The notes under the pieces were generated by a model, which was not told the origin of the DNA, did not search any database, and worked only from the letters and a program-made list of their open reading frames with translations. From the NCBI GenBank assembly GCA_965200035.1, contig OZ241334.1:434001-498000 (forward strand): a DNA stretch of 64,000 nucleotides, given 5' to 3'. Position numbers and translations under genes: made by a program. Below, piece after piece: positions 16,283 through 25,872 of the stretch. Origin of the DNA: UBA1952 sp965200035 (GTDB lineage: Bacteria; Bacteroidota; Bacteroidia; Chitinophagales; Chitinophagaceae). How positions within the stretch are numbered: position 1 is the first letter of the stretch; each line of letters opens with the position of its first letter.

Positions 16283-17941
16283 ATGACTGCTATCGTAGAA
16301 AAAAAACGCATCATCCGCGCTCCCCGCGGCACTGAACTGAACTGTAAAAACTGGGTAACAGAAGCCGCTTTCCGCATGCTTCAGAACAATCTGGACCCGG
16401 AAGTGGCCGAGCGCCCGGAAGACCTTGTTGTATATGGCGGCATCGGCAAGGCTGCCCGCGACTGGCCCAGCTTTGATAAAATTCTGGAGCTGCTGAAAGA
16501 GTTGAAAGAAGATGAAACCCTGATGGTACAGAGCGGCAAGCCGGTAGGTGTGCTGCGCTCTCATAAAGATGCTCCGCGTGTACTGATCGCCAATTCCAAC
16601 CTCGTAGGCCGCTGGGCTACCTGGGAGCATTTCCGCGAGCTGGAGGCGAAGGGCCTGATGATGTATGGCCAGATGACAGCAGGAAGCTGGATCTACATTG
16701 GCTCACAAGGCATCGTACAGGGCACTTATGAAACGTACCTATCCTTGGCTAACCAACATTATAATGGCACGCTGAAGGGCACGCTGAATGTAACTGCCGG
16801 TCTTGGAGGGATGGGCGGTGCTCAGCCACTGGCTATTACCATGAATGAAGGAGTATGCCTGGCGGCAGAAGTCGAAGAATGGCGCATGAAAAAGCGCATC
16901 GAAACACGCTACCTCGATAAATATACCAGCGATATTGATGAAGCCATTGACTGGTCGCTCGAAGCAAAGAAGAAAGGCGAAGCGCTCTCCATCGGTGTAT
17001 GCTGCAATGTAGTAGATTTATTGCAGCGTCTTTTGGACCGCAATATCACACCTGATACGCTTACCGACCAGACTTCCGCACATGATGAGCTGGTAGGATA
17101 TTTTCCTGAAAACATGAGCGTAACGGAAGCCAACGCCCTTCGTACGGCCAATCCCGATGAGTATATGAGCCGCTCGCTCGATACGATGGCACATCATGTA
17201 AAGCTGATGCTGGAGCTGCAGAAGCGCGGCGCGATCACGTTTGACTATGGCAATAACCTCCGGGGTCAGGCGCATGATAAGCGCGGTGTAAAAAACGCTT
17301 TTGACTTCCCGGGTTTCGTACCGGCTTACATTCGCCCGCTGTTCTGCGAGGGCAAAGGACCTTTCCGCTGGGTAGCACTGAGCGGCGATCCTGAGGATAT
17401 TTACAAGACCGATAAAGCGCTGATGAAGCTTTTCCCGAAGAACAAAGGATTGCACCGCTGGCTCAAGATGGCGCGTGAAAAAATTGCCTTCCAGGGATTG
17501 CCCGCACGTATCTGCTGGCTGGGCATGGGCGAGCGCGAAAAGGCCGGGCTGATGTTCAATGAAATGGTGAAGAAAGGTGAGCTGAAAGCCCCGATCGTCA
17601 TTGGCCGCGACCATCTTGACTGCGGCTCGGTAGCCTCTCCTAACCGTGAGACGGAAGCTATGAAAGACGGCTCTGATGCAGTTGCCGACTGGCCGATACT
17701 TAACGCGCTCATCAATACAGCAGGCGGCGCTTCCTGGGTATCTTTCCATCATGGCGGCGGTGTAGGCATGGGTTATTCGCTGCATGCAGGCATGGTGATC
17801 GTAGCAGATGGCACCAAGGATGCGAAGAAGCGCCTGAAGCGGGTATTGTACAACGATCCGGGCATGGGCGTACTGCGCCATACAGATGCAGGCTACGATC
17901 TGGCTATTGAGACCGGTAAAGAGTTTGGACTGGATATTTAA
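16283..17941 (+). CDS. hutU: Urocanate hydratase
   Basis: This enzyme converts urocanate to imidazolone propionate in histidine breakdown, using tightly bound NAD+. The 552-residue length fits. Typical segments are VYGGIGKAARDW, SGKPVGVLRSHKDAPRV, MYGQMTAGSWIYIGSQGIVQGTYET, NVTAGLGGMGGAQPLA, IDWSLEAKKKGEALSIG and FHHGGGVGMGYSLHAG. No other hut gene lies beside it in this window, so the pathway genes must be elsewhere. A strong terminator follows. Confidence 0.97.
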   Translation: MTAIVEKKRIIRAPRGTELNCKNWVTEAAFRMLQNNLDPEVAERPEDLVVYGGIGKAARDWPSFDKILELLKELKEDETLMVQSGKPVGVLRSHKDAPRVLIANSNLVGRWATWEHFRELEAKGLMMYGQMTAGSWIYIGSQGIVQGTYETYLSLANQHYNGTLKGTLNVTAGLGGMGGAQPLAITMNEGVCLAAEVEEWRMKKRIETRYLDKYTSDIDEAIDWSLEAKKKGEALSIGVCCNVVDLLQRLLDRNITPDTLTDQTSAHDELVGYFPENMSVTEANALRTANPDEYMSRSLDTMAHHVKLMLELQKRGAITFDYGNNLRGQAHDKRGVKNAFDFPGFVPAYIRPLFCEGKGPFRWVALSGDPEDIYKTDKALMKLFPKNKGLHRWLKMAREKIAFQGLPARICWLGMGEREKAGLMFNEMVKKGELKAPIVIGRDHLDCGSVASPNRETEAMKDGSDAVADWPILNALINTAGGASWVSFHHGGGVGMGYSLHAGMVIVADGTKDAKKRLKRVLYNDPGMGVLRHTDAGYDLAIETGKEFGLDI

Positions 17942-17959
17942 TAGACCTGCTTTTTTGAG

Positions 17960-17990
17960 AAAGCCCCGTGCGACTGCACAGGGCTTTTTT
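17960..17990 (+). terminator. Terminator of hutU
   Basis: The stem AAAGCCCCGTGC/GCACAGGGCTTT has one internal mismatch and a 4-nt loop, and is followed by a run of T. It is 19 bp behind the hutU stop. Confidence 0.9.
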
Positions 17991-18108
17991 ATTTAAACCC
18001 GGCATGAATTGAAATACAGTCTTGTAAGATTAAAAGTTCGCTAGTATAAAAACCCGTTTGCCCGGCCAGCTAAAATGACGGAACTTGTAATGTCCTGAAT
18101 CACTGAAT

Positions 18109-19650
18109 ATGGAATCTACCAACACGCGTCAGACACAAGTCGTTATTATCGGCGCCGGCCCTACCGGCCTGAGCATGGCGGCACAGTTGATCCGGCACAA
18201 GATCGATTTCATCATCATTGAGCGGAATGAGCACACTACAAACTTGTCCAAGGCAATTGTGGTGCAGGCCAGAACGCTGGAGCTTTTTCAGGAGCTCGGT
18301 ATTGCCGAAGAAGCGATCAGGCGCGGAAAGACCACCACCGGGTTGAATCTGTTTTATAAAGGCAAACAAAAAGTATCGCTGGACCTTGCCGGGCTTGGCG
18401 AAGGGGTAAGCGAGTTTACTTTTGCGCTGTCTTTAGAGCAAAGCAAGACCGAGAAATTACTGGCAGAATATCTTGCCCATCATGATAAAGAAGTACAATG
18501 GCAATGCGTGCTATCGTCCATTGACCAACAGGATGACGGCTTAACGGTTTGCTATAAAGATGCAGCAGGAATGGAACATACAGTCAACGCGGCTTATGCA
18601 GTGGGCTGTGATGGCGCCGGCAGTGAAGTCCGGCATCAGCTGGGCTTATCGTTTGAGGGAACTACCGAGCCTAAGCTGTTTTATGTAGCGGACATCTCGC
18701 TGGAAAGCCCGGTCATCAATAAGAACAGGCTGTACATGTATATGCTTCAAAGAGGTTTTGCGCTCTTCTTTCCGATGGAAGGCGAAGGCCATTACCGGAT
18801 TGTAGGCATCATACCGGGAGCGAAAAATACAGAGCGCGAATACCAGTTTGCCGATATAGAGTCATCATTGCGGCAGCAGATCATCTCCCCGATTGATTTC
18901 CGGCAATTACACTGGTTCTCTACTTACCGTGTGCACAGCCGCAAGGCAGGTGCTTTCCAGAAAGGCCGTTGCTTCATTGCCGGCGATGCGGCGCATATTC
19001 ATACTCCGGCAGGCGGACAAGGCATGAATACAGGCATACAGGACGCGTACAATCTGTCCTGGAAGCTGGCCTGCGCCCTGAGAGGCGAGGTAAATGATGC
19101 GGTATTGGAAACTTACAATACGGAGCGTACAGCCAATGCAAAGCATCTGTTGCAGACCACTGACCGGATGTTTGATATCATGTCCGGCGTTAACCGTTTC
19201 TGGGATGTATTACGGCTGCATGTCTTTCCGCTTTTCCTGCGGCTGGTCACCAAAAGCCCGATGGTCCGGCGGCGTATCTTCCCGATACTATCGCAGACAA
19301 GCATTGCTTACCCGGATAGCTACCTCACGCAGCAAAGCACGGTAGGCAAAGTAAAGGCCGGCGACCGGATGCATTATTTTGTTTGCTCAGACGGTCGTTC
19401 CATTTTCAGTTACCTGACGGAGCCTTCCTTTAAGCTGATTTATTTCGGAGGCGACCATAACGATGTTGCTGTTCCTTCCCGACTGACTATCGCATTCTTT
19501 TCCTTCAGCGAAATTCCGAAGCAGCTCTTTGGTGATGAGACAAATTTTTTCATCCTGCTTCGCCCGGATAATCATATTTCGTACATCGGGAAAGAGGTGG
19601 AGCTGTGCAGGCAATTGATCAGAAAAATTGAATCAAACAATCAGGTATGA
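18109..19650 (+). CDS. FAD-dependent aromatic-type monooxygenase
   Basis: This 513-residue protein belongs to the PheA/TfdB-like FAD_binding_3 group, which hydroxylates aromatic or polyketide substrates with NAD(P)H and O2. The FAD motif IIGAGPTG is at 13-20. The DG motif is in AVGCDGAGSEVRHQLG. The second FAD motif is GRCFIAGDAAHIHTPAGGQGMNTG (about 285-308). The C-terminal thioredoxin-like domain is short. No pathway genes flank it, so the substrate cannot be inferred. It converges on the histidine kinase gene. Confidence 0.88.
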   Translation: MESTNTRQTQVVIIGAGPTGLSMAAQLIRHKIDFIIIERNEHTTNLSKAIVVQARTLELFQELGIAEEAIRRGKTTTGLNLFYKGKQKVSLDLAGLGEGVSEFTFALSLEQSKTEKLLAEYLAHHDKEVQWQCVLSSIDQQDDGLTVCYKDAAGMEHTVNAAYAVGCDGAGSEVRHQLGLSFEGTTEPKLFYVADISLESPVINKNRLYMYMLQRGFALFFPMEGEGHYRIVGIIPGAKNTEREYQFADIESSLRQQIISPIDFRQLHWFSTYRVHSRKAGAFQKGRCFIAGDAAHIHTPAGGQGMNTGIQDAYNLSWKLACALRGEVNDAVLETYNTERTANAKHLLQTTDRMFDIMSGVNRFWDVLRLHVFPLFLRLVTKSPMVRRRIFPILSQTSIAYPDSYLTQQSTVGKVKAGDRMHYFVCSDGRSIFSYLTEPSFKLIYFGGDHNDVAVPSRLTIAFFSFSEIPKQLFGDETNFFILLRPDNHISYIGKEVELCRQLIRKIESNNQV

Positions 19651-19717
19651 TTCCGGTAAATTTCCTTTATCCAAACGGAAATTTCTATAAGCGAATAGTT
19701 CTTCACAACCAATCTTC

Positions 19718-21337
19718 TTACAGCTGCTTCACAGGCAGCGTTATCACAAACCGTGCGCCTTGCGGCGATCCTTCAGCCCTTATACTCCCCCCATGGCGCT
19801 CTACAATACGCTTGCAGAGTGACAGACCAAGGCCTGTGCCTTCATACCGGTCTTTGGAATGCAGGCGGGAAAAAGCTTTAAATATTTTCTCAGCATATTC
19901 CTGCTCAAAGCCAATGCCATTGTCCGCTACTTCGATCCGGGCAATATCACCTTCGGTTTCGGTTAGGATTGTGATTTCCGGCGGCACATCTTCTTTGGCA
20001 AACTTCAGGGAATTATAAATCAGATTATAGAAGAGCTGATGAAGCAATACCCTAGCGCCTTCCAGCTGCGGCAGGCTGCTATAATGTATGCGCGCATTCT
20101 TTTGCGCTATCGGTACTTCAAGGTCCTGGGCCACATCAGCAATAATCTGATTCAGATCAATGGAATCGAGAGAATGCTTTACGCCACTGACCACCGAATA
20201 GTTTAGTACCCCGCTAATCATTTCCGCCATTCGGTCCGCTGCACTGGATACTTTTTCCAGGCTTGTACGTCCAAGCTCTGACAGCACTTTACGGTCTGCA
20301 TCAATCATCTTTGCAAACGTCTGTATTTTACGCACCGGCTCTTTCAGGTCATGCGAGGCTACGTGGGCAAATTGCATCAGATCGTCATTGGACTGCTGCA
20401 GGTCTTTGGTGCGCTCGGCCACCTGTTGCTCCAGCGTTTCTGTCAATGCGCGGTAGCACTCTTCGCTCTTGCGGATGGCTTCCTCGGCTATCTTCAGGTC
20501 GGTAATATCGCGCGTAGTGCCGGCTACCGCTTCTACTGTGCCATCTGCGGCAAAAACCGGGACCAGAATATAATCATACACACGTTTCCCCAGCGTAGCA
20601 TGAGGAAAGGAGACATTGCCCCGCACCGGCTGCTGATCGGCTACGATCTGATCGATCTCACGCTCATGCATAGTAGCGTGCCACTCCTCATAGCCAAGCG
20701 CGCGCAGCCCTTGACCGATCGATTCGTCCCACGATTTCCCCCACATCTGCAGCAAGGCATTATTAGCGTAGAGAAAGCGGTAATTCAGGTCAAATACATA
20801 GATAAGATCCGGCGTATTAGCGGTAATAGTATCATAAAGGCGCGCCTGCTTTTCAAGCGCTATCTGGGTTTCCCGCTGGCCGGTTACATCCTGCAGGATG
20901 CCATTAAAGCGATAAGCAATTTTGGCCTCATTGAACCAAGCCCGGCCTTTGGCGCATACATAGCGCCGGATATTGGTCTTAGGATTGATGACGCAATATT
21001 CAATATCGTAGCTGCCGCCACTATCATATTGAAGCGATTTCTGAATAGCAGCTACTACCCTTTCTCTGTCTCCTTCAATGATAACGGCTAATGCTTTATC
21101 CAGATCTATACGGTCGGCCGGGTCAAGGCCAAACCATTCCCGCAGCATACTATTACCGCTGAATTTATTGGTAGCAGGATCATAATCCCAAACGGCGAGC
21201 CCTGCAGATTTTATGGCAAACTGCAGTTCATCTCCATCAAGTGGGTCATTAATCATACTGCCTGTTTTGGTATCAGGCGCAGCATCATGCTTTTCCGGAG
21301 AAGCTGATTCAGTCTTTTTACGGGCACTGGAAGGCAT
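19718..21337 (-). CDS. PAS-domain sensor histidine kinase
   Basis: The 539-residue kinase has no membrane helix, so it should sense a cytoplasmic signal. Two PAS domains are seen (about 35-155 and 165-280, each ending in a PAC-like DVTGQRETQ or DITDLKIAE), then a coiled coil (ETLEQQVAERTKDLQQSNDDL). The HisKA H box is HVASHDLKEPVRKI. The ATPase domain has LFYNLIYNSLKFA (N box), VADNGIGFE (G1) and GTGLGLSLCKRIVERHGG (G2). No receiver domain or adjacent response regulator is present, so it is an orphan kinase. Confidence 0.93.
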   Translation of the reverse strand: MPSSARKKTESASPEKHDAAPDTKTGSMINDPLDGDELQFAIKSAGLAVWDYDPATNKFSGNSMLREWFGLDPADRIDLDKALAVIIEGDRERVVAAIQKSLQYDSGGSYDIEYCVINPKTNIRRYVCAKGRAWFNEAKIAYRFNGILQDVTGQRETQIALEKQARLYDTITANTPDLIYVFDLNYRFLYANNALLQMWGKSWDESIGQGLRALGYEEWHATMHEREIDQIVADQQPVRGNVSFPHATLGKRVYDYILVPVFAADGTVEAVAGTTRDITDLKIAEEAIRKSEECYRALTETLEQQVAERTKDLQQSNDDLMQFAHVASHDLKEPVRKIQTFAKMIDADRKVLSELGRTSLEKVSSAADRMAEMISGVLNYSVVSGVKHSLDSIDLNQIIADVAQDLEVPIAQKNARIHYSSLPQLEGARVLLHQLFYNLIYNSLKFAKEDVPPEITILTETEGDIARIEVADNGIGFEQEYAEKIFKAFSRLHSKDRYEGTGLGLSLCKRIVERHGGSIRAEGSPQGARFVITLPVKQL

Positions 21338-21519
21338 CTTTTTTCGCTTTGGATAATTCCTGTCTTATTGGCTTAAAGGATCGTTCCTAAAAATAAGAAA
21401 CCCCGGTTTAAATAAGAAATCTGAATGCCCCTCGGGAATTCTCAGGCTCCAGATTACTTCTGCTTTAAGCCATTTAAAGTCTATAGTCTTTTCATATAAC
21501 GGCTACATAAAAAGCCGGC
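21338..21519. other. Intergenic, no gene seen
   Basis: The 182 bp between the histidine kinase start and the dioxygenase stop contain no convincing ORF, terminator or promoter on inspection. Confidence 0.6.
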
Positions 21520-22446
21520 CTACTTCCATCGACGCTGGTCTTTATAATGATCGGGCAGGTAAGTGAGATATTGTACGAGCCGGGGTTGGTTGCTCCGGTT
21601 GGGGCTGGCGCAATGCGGCAATGCCTGATGCCAGATAATAAAGTCGCCCGCGTTGCCTGGCACCGGTATGGGCTGTAAAGTTTTAAGCGCATATTGTCGG
21701 ACGTCTGCACCGGCAGGCACACTTTCCATCCACTGTCCGATTTGCCGGTGGAAGCCCGGTACGCATTGGAAAGCGCCGCCTTCAGCCGTTACCCCACTCA
21801 AATAAAGCAGTCCCTGCAACCGGTCGGGGATAGGCAGCTCCAGGCTCGTATCCCAGTGCAGCGGACTACCTGCGAAAGTGTGATAATCTTTTTCAGGCGG
21901 GTTGAAGCTTACTTTATCTACAATCTTATAAATAGCTGTAGTACCATACAATTGCTCATAAGCTCTGCGGATGCGGGCAGAATTACGGATAGTTTGCAGC
22001 GCCGGATGCTGTGTAAATACAACCATCATGCCATTTCTTGCCGGGTGTGGACGATACCAGCTTTCCTCATCGGCAAGGTTGGCACCAAGAAACTCCCAGA
22101 TCGATTCGGCTGCAGCGACACATTCGTCCGGCGTTACTGCATTGCGGATCACTATATATCCGTCGCGCTGCCACTGCTCCAGATCGGCCGGGCTCAGCAC
22201 ATCTTCGCTAACCTTATCGGGCACTTCTTTAGTGTCTGTATAGATAAGCGCCCATTGCACAAAGCTTTCAAGGTCCGGCTGATGTTCGTAGAGGTATTGC
22301 AGCAATTCCTGCATGCCCAGCCCCAGCTTATAGACGTGCTTCATATCTGCTTCCCACGTAGCGGTTTCCGCTTCCTGCTGAGTGGCTTTTTGCCAGATAC
22401 GGGTGAGCGCCGTCAGCGCTTCGCCGGACAGTGTCGGGTAATTCAT
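21520..22446 (-). CDS. Phytanoyl-CoA dioxygenase (PhyH) family protein
   Basis: This 308-residue protein looks like an Fe(II)/2-oxoglutarate oxygenase of the PhyH family. WQRDGYIVIRNAVTPDEC is the usual opening of the fold. HWDTSLE provides the His-x-Asp pair and WHQALPHCASPNRSNQPR gives the distal His and the 2-oxoglutarate-binding Arg. LQGLLYLSGVTAEGGAFQCVPGFH between them is typical. The N-terminal 90 residues are an extra helical segment. The substrate is unknown; relatives hydroxylate lipids, amino acids and small metabolites. Confidence 0.88.
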   Translation of the reverse strand: MNYPTLSGEALTALTRIWQKATQQEAETATWEADMKHVYKLGLGMQELLQYLYEHQPDLESFVQWALIYTDTKEVPDKVSEDVLSPADLEQWQRDGYIVIRNAVTPDECVAAAESIWEFLGANLADEESWYRPHPARNGMMVVFTQHPALQTIRNSARIRRAYEQLYGTTAIYKIVDKVSFNPPEKDYHTFAGSPLHWDTSLELPIPDRLQGLLYLSGVTAEGGAFQCVPGFHRQIGQWMESVPAGADVRQYALKTLQPIPVPGNAGDFIIWHQALPHCASPNRSNQPRLVQYLTYLPDHYKDQRRWK

Positions 22447-22522
22447 CGGTACAAGATAATGATGCGGGCTGGCAAAAAAGCGGCTGGTATCCGAAATAGC
22501 TACAGGTAAAAGCCAAGTGTAA

Positions 22523-22547
22523 AATCCCGGCTTTTCGGGCCGGGATT
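22523..22547 (-). repeat. Hairpin upstream of the PhyH-to-secreted-protein junction
   Basis: The 9-bp stem AATCCCGGC/GCCGGGATT has a 7-nt loop. On the minus strand it lies behind the small secreted-protein gene's neighbour and ahead of it in sequence, between two leftward genes (stop 22574, start 22446). It is best read as the terminator of the 22574-22987 gene. Confidence 0.7.
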
Positions 22548-22573
22548 CAAATAAACAACAAAAATAATTTCGC

Positions 22574-22987
22574 TTAAAAAACCTTTACAACCACCAGGCT
22601 CGAAGGGCTCCAGCTTGAGCTGGCCCTCAGACCACAAGGCCCCTGCGGAGGAAAAGTCTGCGGGCCGAGGCAGGGCGTAAATACAGCGTTGCCCCAGGCC
22701 ATGCCCGGATCAATCACTTTGATGGCGGTAAAATCAGCGCCGCCGGGAGGAGGTGGGACTGTCCAGTTGATGGGGTTGGGACCGCCATACATATCGAAAT
22801 AGACATTGGTACCTGCAGGAACAAAATGCATGGTAGAATAAAATGGAGTGCCGCATCCGCCGGGCACATCAGCATAAAAAATGACCAGCACCGGCTGGCA
22901 GCTGCTTTGGTGGGCGATGAGCGCCTGCTGGGCATGGGCAAAAAACACGCACAGCAACAGTGCAAGAGACAGGAGAACTTTCTTCAT
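22574..22987 (-). CDS. Small secreted proline/glycine-rich protein
   Basis: This 137-residue product has a strong signal peptide (MKKVLLSLALLLCVFFAHAQQ). The mature part has cysteines (SCQPVL, GGCGTPF, PCLGP, PCGLRA) that could form disulphides, and a VPPPPGG stretch. It ends in SSLVVVKVF. No family is recognised. The hairpin at 22523-22547 follows it. Confidence 0.7.
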   Translation of the reverse strand: MKKVLLSLALLLCVFFAHAQQALIAHQSSCQPVLVIFYADVPGGCGTPFYSTMHFVPAGTNVYFDMYGGPNPINWTVPPPPGGADFTAIKVIDPGMAWGNAVFTPCLGPQTFPPQGPCGLRASSSWSPSSLVVVKVF

Positions 22988-23153
22988 AATGCAACAGTTT
23001 TATTGGTGAATACCAAACTTATGACACACTATTGCTGAAAAGCACCGTTTTATGCTGCTTTTTCTGCCACAATAAACGGTCGGGATCAACACACCAAATG
23101 ATTAGCAGTTATGGCATGATAATTAACGGGATGAAATACTAAAGACGTTAATT

Positions 23154-23525
23154 ATGTTACAGCTTATTCAGGACTTACCGGCTCATGTAGCTGGCGTAAC
23201 AGCCAAAGGCGAAGTCACTAAAGAAGACGTGGAAACAGTGCTCGTGCCCGCGCTGGACGAACTGGTGAAAAAAGAAGATGCCATTTATTACCTTCTGGTG
23301 CTGGAAACAGATGTAAAGAACTGGGACCTCGGCGCATGGATCAGCGATGCAAAGGTGGGACTGAAGCACCTCACCAAGTGGACCAAGATCGCTGTAGTGA
23401 CCGATCAGGAAGGCGTACAGAAGTTTACAGATGTATTCAGCAAGCTGACTCCCGGCGAGGCGCGTGGCTATTCCATGGACCGGCTGGAAGAGGCTGAGGC
23501 ATGGCTGAGCGAAAAAGCAAAATAG
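23154..23525 (+). CDS. STAS/SpoIIAA-like protein
   Basis: This 123-residue protein fits the SpoIIAA-like (SEC14/STAS) family: short alternating strands and helices, with ITYYLLVLETD-like core (IYYLLVLETDVKNWDLGAW) and KIAVVTDQEGVQKF. Such proteins are small cytoplasmic domains that probably bind lipid or nucleotide; the role is not established. It stands 75 bp ahead of aroA on the same strand, with its own spacing to the upstream divergent gene. Confidence 0.8.
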   Translation: MLQLIQDLPAHVAGVTAKGEVTKEDVETVLVPALDELVKKEDAIYYLLVLETDVKNWDLGAWISDAKVGLKHLTKWTKIAVVTDQEGVQKFTDVFSKLTPGEARGYSMDRLEEAEAWLSEKAK

Positions 23526-23600
23526 ATGATACAGGCTATTCGCGAAGCCGCACGATTCCGGTTCTGAAAACGGGCTACATTCGTGGCATAATCATTCGCT

Positions 23601-24875
23601 TTGACCATCCAGATACAACCATCCGGAATACAGGGCACCGTTGCTGCTCCGCCTTCCAAGAGCGTGGCCCAGCGTGCCTTTGCGGCTGCCTATATACGCC
23701 GGGCCATTACCATTATTCACAATGCCGGATATTCAGGCGATGAACTGGCCGTGCTGCAGGTGCTGCGCGAGGCAGGCTGCATTATTGAGCGGGAAGGCAA
23801 TTCGGTCACCATCGATGCGCAGAATGCTCTGAAGCAGATGAGTATGGTCAGCTTTGGCGAGTCGGGGCTGGCAGCGCGGATGCTGATTCCGCTGTTTGCA
23901 TTACAAGATAACGAGCTCACATTTACCGGCGCGGGCAGCCTGCTCACAAGGCCCATGAATTTTCTTACCGATGCATTGAAGCTATTAGCCGTTGAGATAC
24001 TGTACACAAAAGATCACCTGCCTGTTACGGTCAAAGGTCCGTTGCGTCCGGGCAATATCCGGGTGGATGGCTCTGTAAGCTCACAGGCTATTACAGGCCT
24101 TATCATGGCCTATGCCGCCGCCGGTGCGGATGATGTAACGCTGGAAGTGGACAATCCGGTAAGCAAGCCTTATCTCGCCCTCACGCTGAAAGTCCTGAAC
24201 GATCTGAAGCTCCCCGCTCCCCGGGAAACAGATGATTACCGCAAATTTCATTTCACGAAAAAAAAGATAAGCACAGGCACGCTCGAATATACCGTAGAAG
24301 GCGACTGGAGCGCAGCCGCATTTCTGATGGTGGCCGGCGCCATAGCAGGCAATGTACGGATCACAGGACTGGACGTGTTTACAGAGCAGGGCGACAAGTC
24401 CGTTTTGCAGGCGCTGATGGATGCAGGAGTACGCCTTTCCATTACGGCGGAGCACATAGATATTTCTTTTTCCTCACTGAAAGCTTTTCATTTCAATGCC
24501 ACAGACACTCCCGATCTTTTTCCTCCACTGGCCGTGCTGGCTGCCTATGCTACAAGCGGCACATCTGTTATAGAAGGAATGCACAGGCTTGCCGGTAAAG
24601 AAAGCAACCGGGCAATAACGCTACAGCAGGAGCTGGGTAAAATGGGCATCGACATTTCTTTTCAGGATGACATGATGCTGATTAAAGGCGGCGCAGAAGT
24701 CAAAGGCACAGCAGCGGATAGCCGCAATGACCACCGGATAGCGATGGCCTGTGCCGTAGCCGCGCTCAAAGCAACAGGCAGTACGACAATAAAAGGGCAT
24801 GAAGCGGTCAAAAAATCTTATCCGCATTTCTTTACAGACCTACAATCTCTGGGTGCAATTATTACCAACGTATGA
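23601..24875 (+). CDS. aroA: 3-phosphoshikimate 1-carboxyvinyltransferase (EPSP synthase)
   Basis: This enzyme joins shikimate 3-phosphate and PEP in the shikimate pathway. AAPPSKSVAQR (15-25) is the substrate-binding start of the fold. GSVSSQAITGLIMA, EGDWSAAAFLMVAGA, DTPDLFPPLAVLA and SRNDHRIAMACAVAA are all characteristic. The frame opens after a stop at 23589 and contains no ATG before the conserved start, so TTG at 23601 is the likely start codon. It overlaps aroC by 4 bp (ATGA), which points to translational coupling. Confidence 0.95.
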   Translation: MTIQIQPSGIQGTVAAPPSKSVAQRAFAAAYIRRAITIIHNAGYSGDELAVLQVLREAGCIIEREGNSVTIDAQNALKQMSMVSFGESGLAARMLIPLFALQDNELTFTGAGSLLTRPMNFLTDALKLLAVEILYTKDHLPVTVKGPLRPGNIRVDGSVSSQAITGLIMAYAAAGADDVTLEVDNPVSKPYLALTLKVLNDLKLPAPRETDDYRKFHFTKKKISTGTLEYTVEGDWSAAAFLMVAGAIAGNVRITGLDVFTEQGDKSVLQALMDAGVRLSITAEHIDISFSSLKAFHFNATDTPDLFPPLAVLAAYATSGTSVIEGMHRLAGKESNRAITLQQELGKMGIDISFQDDMMLIKGGAEVKGTAADSRNDHRIAMACAVAALKATGSTTIKGHEAVKKSYPHFFTDLQSLGAIITNV

Positions 24876-25870
24876 ATACATTCGGCAGACTGTTCCGCAT
24901 CCATATTTTCGGCGAATCGCACGGCCCCGTAGTGGGAGTGGTGATTGATGGCTGTACACCCGGCATGGCACTCAGCGCTGCGGATTTTGAAGCAGATCTC
25001 CTGCGGCGTCAGGGCGGGAACATCAGGGGTACGACTCCGAGAAAGGAAGACGATCTTCCGATTTTTCAGTCAGGCATCTTCAACGGAAAGACGACCGGAT
25101 CACCACTGACCATCGTGTTTGAAAACAACAATGCACGGTCTGCTGATTATGAAAAGCTGCGCGCTATACCCCGTCCCGGTCATGCCGATTTTGTAGCGCA
25201 TCAGAAGTTTGGCGGCTTTGAAGATTATCGTGGTGGCGGGCATTTCAGCGGCAGGCTTACGGTAGCAATAGTAGCCGCAGGGGTAGTCGCAAAAAAAATA
25301 TTGAGTACGATAACTATTAACGCTATCCTTACAGAGCTAGGCGGCGAACAGGATATAGATGCAGGCCTGCAGCGCGGCATCAATGCGAAAGATTCTGTAG
25401 GAGGCATTATCGAATGCAGGGCAAGCGGCATTCCGGCAGGATTGGGAGAACCTTTCTGGGACTCGGCAGAATCATTAATTGCGCATGGTATTTTCGCCAT
25501 ACCCGCTGTGCGGGGCATTGAATTTGGCACCGGCTTTGCCGCCGCAAAGATGACCGGCAGCGCCCACAATGATGCGATTGCAGATGCATCCGGCAAGACC
25601 AGAACAAACCATGCTGGTGGCATTAATGGAGGCATTACCAATGGTAATGAACTAGTGTTTCGTGTGGCCATCAAGCCTGCTTCTTCTACTCCGAAAGAGC
25701 AGCAATCACTGAATTGGGAAACAGGGGAGCAGGAACAATTTTCCATAAAAGGCCGTCATGACTTAGCCATTGCCCTACGCGCGCCGGTAGTGGTAGAAGC
25801 CGTCACCGCCATTGTGCTGGCCGATCTCTTGCTCATTCATCGCTCAGCGAGACCATCTGATAAGCCATAA
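24872..25870 (+). CDS. aroC: Chorismate synthase
   Basis: This enzyme converts EPSP to chorismate using reduced FMN. FGESHGPVVGVVIDGCTPG (14-32) with the catalytic His17 region, RRQGGNIRGTTPRKEDD, GGFEDYRGGGHFSGRLT and GIEFGTGFAA are family signatures. The 332 residues are slightly shorter than the usual 350-360, with the loss at the C-terminus. It is the second gene of the aroA-aroC run and is followed after 2 bp by the MBL hydrolase. Confidence 0.96.
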   Translation: MNTFGRLFRIHIFGESHGPVVGVVIDGCTPGMALSAADFEADLLRRQGGNIRGTTPRKEDDLPIFQSGIFNGKTTGSPLTIVFENNNARSADYEKLRAIPRPGHADFVAHQKFGGFEDYRGGGHFSGRLTVAIVAAGVVAKKILSTITINAILTELGGEQDIDAGLQRGINAKDSVGGIIECRASGIPAGLGEPFWDSAESLIAHGIFAIPAVRGIEFGTGFAAAKMTGSAHNDAIADASGKTRTNHAGGINGGITNGNELVFRVAIKPASSTPKEQQSLNWETGEQEQFSIKGRHDLAIALRAPVVVEAVTAIVLADLLLIHRSARPSDKP

Positions 25871-25872
25871 AG

